From JAGHKQ01 sp041920565 (GTDB taxonomy: Bacteria > Bacillota > Bacilli > Bacillales > Bacillaceae_G), in the NCBI GenBank assembly GCA_041920565.1, contig JBHGXS010000141.1:1-64000 (forward strand): a DNA stretch of 64,000 nt, written 5' to 3'. The position numbers and the translations under genes are program-made. Under the pieces are notes generated by a model that saw nothing but the letters and a program-made list of their open reading frames with translations, made no database searches and was not told where the DNA came from. This document shows, in pieces, positions 8,785-16,332 of the stretch; positions within the stretch are counted from its first letter, which is position 1; every line of letters starts with the position of its first letter.

Positions 8785-9918
8785 TTATAAGTTTTTGCTG
8801 ATAACCAATCGTTGAATTTCGCTCGTACCTTCGTAAATTTCGCATACTTTTGCATCACGGAAGAATCGCTCTACCGGATAATCCTTTGTATAGCCATAGC
8901 CGCCGAACACTTGCACTGCTTCAATGGCTACATCTACTGCTGTTGCAGAAGCAAACAATTTCGCCATGGAAGCTTCTTTTCCGCACGGAAGGCCTTGCGC
9001 GCGTAAGGACGCTGCCCGGTATACAAGCAATCTCGCTGCTTCGACGCTTGTTGCCATATCAGCCAGTTTGAAAGCGATGCCCTGCTGTGCTGAGATTGGC
9101 TTCCCGAATTGTTGGCGTTCCAACGCATAGTCATTTGCGCATTGAAGCGCAGCTTCCGCAATTCCCAATGCTTGCGCCCCGATGCCGATGCGTCCGACGT
9201 CCAAGTTCGCCATAGCAATTTTGAATCCTTCCCCTTCCTTGCCGAGCAAGTTCTCCGCAGGCACCTTCATATCTTCAAACGTTAACTGTACAGTTCTTGA
9301 TCCGTTCAAGCCCATTTTGTGTTCATCTTTCCCGATGATAAGGCCAGGAGTATCACGCTCTACGATAAATGCAGAGATGCCGCGTCTTCCCTCTTCCGGA
9401 TTTGTAGAAGCAAAGACGATATAAGTGTCTGCCGCTCCGCCGTTCGTGATGAACACTTTAGAACCGTTAATAATGTAATGGTCGCCTTGCTTCACCGCTT
9501 TCGATTTCAAGCTTCCGGCATCCGAGCCTGCGCTTGGCTCCGTTAAAGCAAAGGCACCTAAATACTCTCCGCTCGCAAGCTTTGGAATGTATTTTTGTTT
9601 TTGCTCTTCTGTGCCAAAATATAAAATCGGATTGGTTCCTACAGATGTATGCACTGCTAGAATGACACCTACTGTAGCGCTTACTCGGGAAAGTTCGTTG
9701 ATTGCCAGAATGTAAGAAATGAAGTCCATTTCCGCTCCGCCGTATTGATCAGGAATCGGAATCCCCATCAAGCCAAGCTCGCCCATTTTTCTCAGTATTT
9801 CTCTTGGAAACTCGCCCGTTTCTTCCATAACAGGAACAAAAGGAGCAATCTCGTTTTGTGCAAAATCTCGCACCATCTTTCGCATCATTTCCTGCTCTTC
9901 TGTTAATAAAAAGTCCAT
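8785..9918 (-). CDS. Acyl-CoA dehydrogenase (first copy)
   Basis: A 377-residue flavoenzyme of the short/medium-chain acyl-CoA dehydrogenase family. It begins 'MDFLLTEEQEMMRKMVRDFA' and has 'LTEPSAGSDAGS', 'VFGGYGYTKDYPVERFFRDAKV' and 'YEGTSEIQRLVIS', which includes the catalytic Glu region. It acts between icmF-derived or fatty acyl-CoAs and the hydroxyacyl-CoA dehydrogenase encoded just upstream in the operon. Gaps to its neighbours are 30 and 13 bases, so it is co-transcribed. Butyryl-CoA or 2-methylacyl-CoA is a plausible substrate, but the sequence alone cannot decide. Confidence 0.9.
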   Translation of the reverse strand: MDFLLTEEQEMMRKMVRDFAQNEIAPFVPVMEETGEFPREILRKMGELGLMGIPIPDQYGGAEMDFISYILAINELSRVSATVGVILAVHTSVGTNPILYFGTEEQKQKYIPKLASGEYLGAFALTEPSAGSDAGSLKSKAVKQGDHYIINGSKVFITNGGAADTYIVFASTNPEEGRRGISAFIVERDTPGLIIGKDEHKMGLNGSRTVQLTFEDMKVPAENLLGKEGEGFKIAMANLDVGRIGIGAQALGIAEAALQCANDYALERQQFGKPISAQQGIAFKLADMATSVEAARLLVYRAASLRAQGLPCGKEASMAKLFASATAVDVAIEAVQVFGGYGYTKDYPVERFFRDAKVCEIYEGTSEIQRLVISKNL

Positions 9919-9948
9919 CGTGCCACCTCATCTGCTGATAGAATCAAA

Positions 9949-10797
9949 TTAATATTCGTAGAAGCCGCGCCCTGTCTTCTTGCCTAACCAGCCTGCTTTT
10001 ACGTACTTTCTTAACAATGGACATGGGCGATATTTATCGTCGCCAAATCCTTCGTGAAGCGTTTCCATGATATACAAGCATGTATCCAAGCCGATGAAAT
10101 CAGCAAGAGTTAACGGTCCCATCGGATGGTTCATGCCGAGCTTCATCACTTCGTCGATTGCTTCTTTTGTTGCAACACCTTCGTATAACGTATAAATCGC
10201 TTCGTTAATCATCGGCATTAAAATACGGTTGGATACGAATCCAGGAAAGTCGTTTACCTCTACCGGCGTTTTGCCGATTACTTTTGTAATATCTTCAATT
10301 GTTTGGTACACTTCGTCAGCTGTAGCCAAGCCGCGAATGATTTCGACAAGCTTCATGACAGGTACCGGATTCATAAAGTGCATGCCGATTACCTTTTCCG
10401 GACGATTTGTTGCTGCTGCGATTTCTGTAATAGGCAAAGAAGAAGTGTTTGTTGCGAGAATTGTATGAGATGGTGCGATTTGGTCAAGCTGAGCAAAGAT
10501 TTGTTTTTTAATATCCATTCTTTCTACTGCTGCTTCAATTACGAGGTCTGCGTCTTTTGCACTTTGAATATCTAGTGCAGGAGTAATGTTATGTAACGCT
10601 GCTTGTTTTTCTTCTTCAGACATACGTCCTTTTTCTACTTGGCGGGACAGATTTTTCGTAATTACGCTGATGCCTTTCTGTATTTGTTCTTGTTTCAGGT
10701 CTTGTAATACTACTTTGTATCCTGCCATTGCACACACTTGAGCAATGCCCGAACCCATTTGTCCGGCACCGATTACCATTATGTTTTGTACTTTCAT
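9949..10797 (-). CDS. 3-hydroxybutyryl-CoA dehydrogenase
   Basis: NAD(P)-dependent oxidation of 3-hydroxyacyl-CoA to 3-ketoacyl-CoA. The 282 residues are full length. The Rossmann motif 'GAGQMGSGIAQ' starts at residue 10. The catalytic His lies in 'IGMHFMNPVPVMKLVEII', and the C-terminal domain has 'GMNHPMGPLTLADFIGLD'. Its product is the substrate of the thiolase encoded 64 bases upstream, so the two act in sequence. It corresponds to mmgB/hbd-type genes in other bacilli. Confidence 0.93.
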   Translation of the reverse strand: MKVQNIMVIGAGQMGSGIAQVCAMAGYKVVLQDLKQEQIQKGISVITKNLSRQVEKGRMSEEEKQAALHNITPALDIQSAKDADLVIEAAVERMDIKKQIFAQLDQIAPSHTILATNTSSLPITEIAAATNRPEKVIGMHFMNPVPVMKLVEIIRGLATADEVYQTIEDITKVIGKTPVEVNDFPGFVSNRILMPMINEAIYTLYEGVATKEAIDEVMKLGMNHPMGPLTLADFIGLDTCLYIMETLHEGFGDDKYRPCPLLRKYVKAGWLGKKTGRGFYEY

Positions 10798-10861
10798 GAA
10801 TGTTTCCTCCTAGTTTTTTAGTTTGATAGGGTGCGGCCAAGAAGCCTTGACCGCTTACATT

Positions 10862-12043
10862 TTAGTGCACTTCAATCATAATAGCGTCGCCTTGCCCGCC
10901 GCCGCTGCAGATGGAAGCAATGCCGATGCCGCCGCCGCGCTGCTTTAAGGCATGGATCAAGGACACAACGATGCGGGCGCCGCTTGCGCCGATTGGATGT
11001 CCAAGCGCTACAGCTCCGCCGTTTACGTTTACCTTTTCAGGATCTAACCCGGCAATTTTGTTGCTCGTTAAAATAACAGCCGCAAACGCTTCGTTAATTT
11101 CAAACAAATCGATGTCTTCTACTTTTTTGCCTGTTTTCTTTAACAGCTCGTTAATAACCAAGCCTGGAGTTCTCGGGAAGTCTTTTGCCTCTATTGCAAT
11201 TGCAGTATGACCTAAAATTGTCGCAATCGGCTTTCTTCCTTCTTGTAAGGCACGTTCTTCGCTCATCAACACAAGCGCTGCCGCTCCATCATTTAAACCC
11301 GGAGCATTCCCGGCTGTTACTGTTCCGTCTGCAGCGAATACCGGTTTTAGTTTTGCAAGTTTTTCAATCGTTGTATCTTCACGAGGAGATTCATCATGCA
11401 ATACAGTGATTGGCTCTCCTTTACGCTGCGGAATAGTTACCGGAACGATTTCTTCTGCAAATAAGCCTTCTTTGCGCGCTTTTACCGCCCGCATATGACT
11501 GATGTAAGCCCATTCGTCTTGGGATTCCCTCGAGATTCCCTCTTCTTTCGCCACATCGCTGCCGTACGTTCCCATGTGAACGCCGGAAAAGGCACATGTT
11601 AATCCGTCAGCTACATTCAAATCTAAAAGGTCGCTGTGACCCATACGGTAGCCCCAACGAGCTCCCTTTAAAATGTAAGGGCTGTTGCTCATGGATTCCA
11701 TGCCGCCCGCCACGATTAAGGATTGGTCGCCGGCACGAATGATTTGGTCTGCCAGCGTAATGCTCCGCATGCCGGAAGCACAGACTTTATTGATGATTTC
11801 CGTGCGCGTTTCCCAAGGGAGTCCCGCATGTCTCGCAGCTTGGCGTGATGGGATTTGCCCTTGCCCGCCTTGCAGAACGGTGCCAAAGATAACTTCTTCT
11901 ACATCGTTCGGAGCTACATTTGCTTTTTCTAACGCGCCTTTAATCGCGATACCCCCAAGCTCAACAGCTTTTACATCTTTTAAAACACCGCCATATTTCC
12001 CGATAGGTGTTCTTACCGCACCTAGAATGACTGTTTTTGTCAT
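10862..12043 (-). CDS. Acetyl-CoA acetyltransferase (thiolase)
   Basis: Thiolase that condenses two acetyl-CoA or cleaves acetoacetyl/3-ketoacyl-CoA. 393 residues. All active-site elements are present: nucleophile Cys88 in 'NKVCASGM', His near 349 in 'GHPIGASG', and the C-terminal Cys near 379 in 'CSGGGQGDA'. It lies between fadF and the hydroxyacyl-CoA dehydrogenase gene in the same direction. A weak hairpin upstream (12109-12134) may reduce read-through from fadF. Confidence 0.93.
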   Translation of the reverse strand: MTKTVILGAVRTPIGKYGGVLKDVKAVELGGIAIKGALEKANVAPNDVEEVIFGTVLQGGQGQIPSRQAARHAGLPWETRTEIINKVCASGMRSITLADQIIRAGDQSLIVAGGMESMSNSPYILKGARWGYRMGHSDLLDLNVADGLTCAFSGVHMGTYGSDVAKEEGISRESQDEWAYISHMRAVKARKEGLFAEEIVPVTIPQRKGEPITVLHDESPREDTTIEKLAKLKPVFAADGTVTAGNAPGLNDGAAALVLMSEERALQEGRKPIATILGHTAIAIEAKDFPRTPGLVINELLKKTGKKVEDIDLFEINEAFAAVILTSNKIAGLDPEKVNVNGGAVALGHPIGASGARIVVSLIHALKQRGGGIGIASICSGGGQGDAIMIEVH

Positions 12044-12108
12044 GTTACTTCCCCCATTCCTATTGTTAAGTATTTCGATTGAACGCTCGCTCGATTTGTT
12101 GGCTGTAA

Positions 12109-12134
12109 AAGAGGCGTACGGGTGTACACCTCTT
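12109..12134 (-). terminator. Weak terminator or attenuator after fadF
   Basis: An 11-bp stem with one mismatch (12109-12119 with 12124-12134) is followed on the minus strand by only four T residues. It is probably leaky, letting part of the transcription continue from fadF into the thiolase gene. Confidence 0.45.
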
Positions 12135-12162
12135 TATTCTTATGTTGTCCATACCCTCTTTA

Positions 12163-14277
12163 TTAGGATGCAATCTCCTTTTTGTCTCCTACTACGGAGC
12201 GCTCTAAGATTTCTGTTACATCCAACGTTTGTACTTGCTCTTCCACTTCTTTTGCTTTCGTGCCGTCTGAGATCATCGTTAAGCAATACGGGCAACCTGT
12301 ACTGATAACAGATGGATTCACAGCAAGCGCTTGTTCTGTTCTTGCTACGTTGATGCGCGTACCCGCGGTTTCTTCCATCCACATTAAGCCTCCTCCCGCT
12401 CCGCAGCACATGCCGGTTTCGCGTTTGCGTTCCATTTCGACAACCTTGACGCCCGGAATGGCTTTTAACACTTCGCGAGGTGCTTCGTACACTTCGTTAT
12501 AGCGCCCTAAGTAACAAGAATCATGGTACGTAATGGTTTCATTTACAGGATGAACCGGTTTTAAGCGGCCTTCCTTAACCCATTTCGCTAACAATTCTGT
12601 ATGATGGTATACTTCCGCTTGTAAGCCGAAGTCCGGATACTCGTTTTTAAAGATGTTGTACGCATGTGGGTCAATCGTTACGATTTTCTTTACGCCCGCC
12701 TTTTCAAACTCTTCAATATTTTTATTTGCAAGGTCTTGGAATAAGAACTCGTTTCCTAAGCGGCGCGGCGTATCCCCGGAATTCTTTTCCTTGTTCCCGA
12801 GAATCGCGAACTTGATGCCCGCTTCGTTCATAAGCTTCGCAAACGATAAAGCAATCTTTTGGCTGCGATTATCGTAAGAGCCCATGGAGCCTACCCAGAA
12901 TAAGTATTCAAATTCTTCGCCTGCTTTGCTTAGTTCTTTTACAGTCGGAATATGAACATCTTCTCTTGCTTCGCGCCAGTCTTCGCGCTGCTTTCTGTTT
13001 AACCCCCACGGATTGCCCTGGCGCTCGATGTTTGTCATTGCACGCTGCGCTTCCGCATCCATATTTCCTTCTGTTAAGACAAGGTAACGGCGAAGGTCGA
13101 TGATTTTATCGACGTGCTCGTTCATAACCGGACATTGATCTTCACAGTTGCGGCACGTTGTACATGCCCAAATTTCCTCTTCAGTAATAACGTCACCGAT
13201 TAAGCTCGGGCTGTATTCTAACACCGCCGCGGCAGATTCTTGCTGCCCTTTTCCTGCGGTAGCCAACGCTAACTGATTTCCTTGCGTATTATTGAATGCG
13301 AATGCCGGCACCCAAGGTGTGCGGGATGTTATCGCAGCTCCCGTATCTGTTAAATGATCTCGAAGCTTTAAAATCAGATCCATCGGGGAAAGCATTTTGC
13401 CCGTTCCCGTTGCTGGACACATATTTGTACATCTTCCGCACTCTACGCAAGCATATAAGTCGATAAGCTGCGTTTGCTTGAAGTCTTGAATTTTACCTAC
13501 ACCGAATGTTTCTTGTGTTTCGTCCTCAAAATCAATTTTTTCCAGCTTGCCCGGGTTTGTTAAACGGCCGAAATAGACGTTTGCCGGACCTGCGATTAAG
13601 TGTGCGTGTTTAGACTGCGGCACGTACACTAAGAATGTAAGAAGAATCAGTAAGTGTATCCACCATGCAAAATAAAATACAACCAGCGCAGCTGTTTCTC
13701 CAATACCGGAGAAAATGTATGCGATTACAGAAGCGATCGGTTCACTCCATGATGATTCTCCGCCGTGCAAAATAATGCCCATTCCGTTTCCAAGTAAAAC
13801 TGACAGCATTAACCCCCCGATAAAAATAAGCACGAGACCGGATTTGAAATTACGTTTTAAACGAACAAGCTTTTCAATGTAGCGTCTGTAAAACGCCCAA
13901 TATACTGCAATTAAAATAACTAAGGTGACGATTTCTTGGAAGAAAGTAAATGCAGGATACAGCGGTCCAAGCGGCAGATGAGATCCAGGGACAAGCCCTT
14001 TCCATATGAAGTCGATAGCTCCGAATTGGACTAGAATGAAACCGTAGAAAAACATGACGTGAATAAGGCCGCTTTTTTTATCTTTCAAAAGCTTTTTTTG
14101 GCCGAAGACATTGACTTTAACGCGTTCCCAGCGTTCTCTTACCTTATTATCAAATTCAACCTTTTTTCCGAGCTTTATATACTCGATCCTTGTTTTAATC
14201 AAGTAAGCGAATAAATAAAGCGCATATCCCGTAACCGCCAAAAAGGCAAGCCAGTTAACCAGAAGCCACACGTTCAT
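12163..14277 (-). CDS. fadF: Membrane iron-sulfur oxidoreductase FadF
   Basis: 704-residue heterodisulfide-reductase-like protein thought to carry electrons from acyl-CoA dehydrogenase/ETF to the quinone pool. The N-terminal ~240 residues hold several transmembrane helices. Then come two 4Fe-4S clusters, 'CVECGRCTNMCP' and 'CTTCRNCEDQCP', and in the C-terminal half two CCG-type motifs ('DSCYLGRYN'; 'CCGAGGGLMW' with 'STGCPYC'). It matches B. subtilis YwjF/FadF in place and layout, next to the cardiolipin synthase gene. It heads the acyl-CoA operon, and its promoter overlaps a FadR-like operator. Confidence 0.9.
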   Translation of the reverse strand: MNVWLLVNWLAFLAVTGYALYLFAYLIKTRIEYIKLGKKVEFDNKVRERWERVKVNVFGQKKLLKDKKSGLIHVMFFYGFILVQFGAIDFIWKGLVPGSHLPLGPLYPAFTFFQEIVTLVILIAVYWAFYRRYIEKLVRLKRNFKSGLVLIFIGGLMLSVLLGNGMGIILHGGESSWSEPIASVIAYIFSGIGETAALVVFYFAWWIHLLILLTFLVYVPQSKHAHLIAGPANVYFGRLTNPGKLEKIDFEDETQETFGVGKIQDFKQTQLIDLYACVECGRCTNMCPATGTGKMLSPMDLILKLRDHLTDTGAAITSRTPWVPAFAFNNTQGNQLALATAGKGQQESAAAVLEYSPSLIGDVITEEEIWACTTCRNCEDQCPVMNEHVDKIIDLRRYLVLTEGNMDAEAQRAMTNIERQGNPWGLNRKQREDWREAREDVHIPTVKELSKAGEEFEYLFWVGSMGSYDNRSQKIALSFAKLMNEAGIKFAILGNKEKNSGDTPRRLGNEFLFQDLANKNIEEFEKAGVKKIVTIDPHAYNIFKNEYPDFGLQAEVYHHTELLAKWVKEGRLKPVHPVNETITYHDSCYLGRYNEVYEAPREVLKAIPGVKVVEMERKRETGMCCGAGGGLMWMEETAGTRINVARTEQALAVNPSVISTGCPYCLTMISDGTKAKEVEEQVQTLDVTEILERSVVGDKKEIAS

Positions 14278-14388
14278 CTCGTTTCAACCCCTCTCTTATG
14301 ACTGTGAACGTTCTTCAGCTCGAAATTATATTAGAAAATTACCTCCTTTTAGATAATAGTTAATTTTCTGAATTTACATCCTACTTTC

Positions 14389-14416
14389 ATTATAGTATGA
14401 GTGAGCATTCAGTCAA
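14389..14416 (-). promoter_or_regulatory. fadF promoter with overlapping FadR-like operator
   Basis: On the minus strand TTGACT (14411-14416) and TATAAT (14389-14394) are 16 bases apart. The palindrome TGAGTGAGCATTCAGTCA at 14398-14415 fills the space between them and fits the known B. subtilis FadR operator pattern TGAATGA-N-TA-N-TCATTCA at all but a few positions. A repressor bound there would block RNA polymerase and be released by long-chain acyl-CoA, if it behaves like FadR. Confidence 0.65.
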
Positions 14417-14533
14417 CCCTTTTTTGTTATACAACAATATGACTTCTTTCGACACGAGTGAAACACATTTTCATTTATAATTGGACACGATTCAGGCGAA
14501 ACTAAAAGAACTAGGAATTGGAGGGGAGCATGT

Positions 14534-15730
14534 ATGTTTACTTTTCTTTTTTTCATGCTTGCTCTGCTGCTTGTTTGGCTGCCCATCGACTTTTACCTAG
14601 GCAGAAAAGCGCAGCTAAAACGCGTTGAACAACGGATTCTTCCGCTGCGCCAAAGCGATTTCCGTTTGTATACATATGGAAAAACATTGTATGATGACTT
14701 GTTTCAAGATATACGAAATGCAAAAGAGCATATTCATATTTTATTTTTCATTGTGAATAACGACCCCGTAAGCAATGAGTTTTTAGACATGCTAAAAGAA
14801 AAAGCCAGGCAAGACGTTGAAGTTCGGTTGCTTTTAGATCGTATCGGAAGCCATCATCTGTCAAGAGAATCAATAAAGCAGCTGCGAGAAGCAGGTGTTC
14901 ATTTTTCCTTTTGCCATAAAATACGATTTCCATTTTGGTTTTACTCGCTGAATCAACGAAACCATCGCAAAATTACGGTCATCGACGGGAAAATCGGCTA
15001 CATCGGCGGCTTCAATATCGGAGAAGAATATCTCGGTCATGACCCCAAGCTAGGAAACTGGCGTGATTATCACTTGCGCTTAACAGGAGAAGGCGTTGCC
15101 GATTTACAAGAGCAGTTTTTGCATGATTGGTACGACGACACAAAAGAGCTGCTTCTGCCTGAATCCAAGTACTTTCCCCCTTTAGAGAAAGGAATCGTGC
15201 CCCATCGTTTTATACCAACGGATGGTGCTTATTTAAAGCAAACGTTTTTAGACTTGGTTGAAGGAGCAAAAAATGAATTATATATCGGCACCCCCTACTT
15301 TGTTCCGGGAAAGCATTTGATGAACGCCTTGCTGGGAGCGTTGAAGCGAGGAGTGAAGGTCACCGTGCTTGTTCCGCTTAAATCGGATCATCCGTTAGTA
15401 AAAGAAGCAGAGTTTCCTTACTTTCGAAAGCTGCTGCGGGCCGGCTGTACCATATATCAATTTGAAGACGGTTTTTTTCATGCCAAAATCGTGAAAGCGG
15501 ACGAAAAAATTTGCGATATTGGCACCGCCAATTTTGATTTGCGAAGCTTGTACATCAATCATGAAATGAATTGCTTGCTGTATGAGTCTCCATTTATGGA
15601 GGTTATTACAAAAGAAATTGATCAAGACCTTGAAAACTCAAGCAAGCTTACACTTGAATACTTTAATCATTTAACATTCAAGCAAAAATGCAAAGAATGG
15701 CTTGCAACCACAATTTCGTTTTTTCTATAG
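14534..15730 (+). CDS. clsB: Cardiolipin synthase, YwjE/ClsB type
   Basis: Phospholipase D superfamily enzyme joining two phosphatidylglycerols into cardiolipin at the membrane. 398 residues. One N-terminal membrane helix, then two HKD boxes: 'HRKITVIDGKIGYIGGFNIG' and 'HAKIVKADEKICDIGTANFD'. It lacks the second N-terminal helix of the longer ClsA-type enzymes, consistent with YwjE. RBS GGAGGGGA precedes the ATG. Divergent from fadF, and followed after 12 bases by the uvsE remnant, as in the B. subtilis ywjE-ywjD order. Confidence 0.9.
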   Translation: MFTFLFFMLALLLVWLPIDFYLGRKAQLKRVEQRILPLRQSDFRLYTYGKTLYDDLFQDIRNAKEHIHILFFIVNNDPVSNEFLDMLKEKARQDVEVRLLLDRIGSHHLSRESIKQLREAGVHFSFCHKIRFPFWFYSLNQRNHRKITVIDGKIGYIGGFNIGEEYLGHDPKLGNWRDYHLRLTGEGVADLQEQFLHDWYDDTKELLLPESKYFPPLEKGIVPHRFIPTDGAYLKQTFLDLVEGAKNELYIGTPYFVPGKHLMNALLGALKRGVKVTVLVPLKSDHPLVKEAEFPYFRKLLRAGCTIYQFEDGFFHAKIVKADEKICDIGTANFDLRSLYINHEMNCLLYESPFMEVITKEIDQDLENSSKLTLEYFNHLTFKQKCKEWLATTISFFL

Positions 15731-15742
15731 GGAGTGGAAATA

Positions 15743-16189
15743 TTGAAAATTCGGTTCGGCTACGTATCGCATGCGTTATCACTCTGGGAATGTTCTCCTG
15801 CAAAAACAATGACATTTACGAGATGGAAGCAGCTTGGGCGGAAGGAACGAGAAGAAAAACTATATGCCATTACAAAAGAAAATTTGCGCAATACATTGCG
15901 GGCTCTTTACTATAACATCGCTCACGAAATTTATTTATATCGTTTTTCTTCTTCCATGGTGCCGTTAGCTACCCATCCGGAAGTGGATTTTAATTATTTG
16001 GATTTAGTTCGAGATGAATTTGCCGATTTTGTGAAACCTTTTTTTCAAATAATAAAAAACATAAAATGCGCCTTTGATGTGATGATTGAAAGCAAACGAA
16101 AAGATCAAGCCCTTCTTCAGCTTGTAGAGAAGCTGTCTAAAACGCGCGGCTTCAAGCGAATCGGCGGTGCGACAATAGAATTAAAGTAA
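15743..16189 (+). pseudogene. uvsE: UV damage endonuclease UvsE, internally deleted
   Basis: UvsE normally has about 320 residues and cuts 5' of UV photoproducts. Here only 148 codons remain. Residues 1 to ~88 match the normal N-terminus ('KIRFGYVSHALSLWECSPAK', 'YNIAHEIYLYRFSSSMVPLA', 'THPEVDF'). The rest matches the normal C-terminus ('FVKPFF', 'FDVMIESKRKDQALLQLVE', 'RGFKRIGGA'). The middle ~170 residues, which hold most metal-binding active-site residues of the TIM barrel, are missing, and the two ends stay in frame. TTG at 15743 is preferred because GGGAGTGG lies upstream. It should be inactive as an endonuclease; whether a protein is made is unknown. Confidence 0.8.
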
Positions 16190-16196
16190 GTGAAGG

Positions 16197-16217
16197 TGCC
16201 CTTTTGGGGCATTTTTT
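16197..16217 (+). terminator. Terminator after clsB-uvsE
   Basis: A short GC stem (TGCCC with GGGCA and a 5-base loop) followed by seven T residues, just after the uvsE stop. Confidence 0.65.
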
Positions 16218-16332
16218 TGTCTATAAATTTACATTTAAACAAAAATAATACATTCTTAACAATAAATTCATTTTTATATAATATTATTTTTTTATGAGGA
16301 TATTTTATTTTTTGTATAGGAGCCAGGGAAAA

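Noticed and set aside
8772..8858. 29-codon N-terminal extension of the second acyl-CoA dehydrogenase
   Set aside because: It overlaps the upstream gene, uses a GTG without RBS, and the ATG at 8771 has AAGGGGTTGG and a normal family N-terminus.
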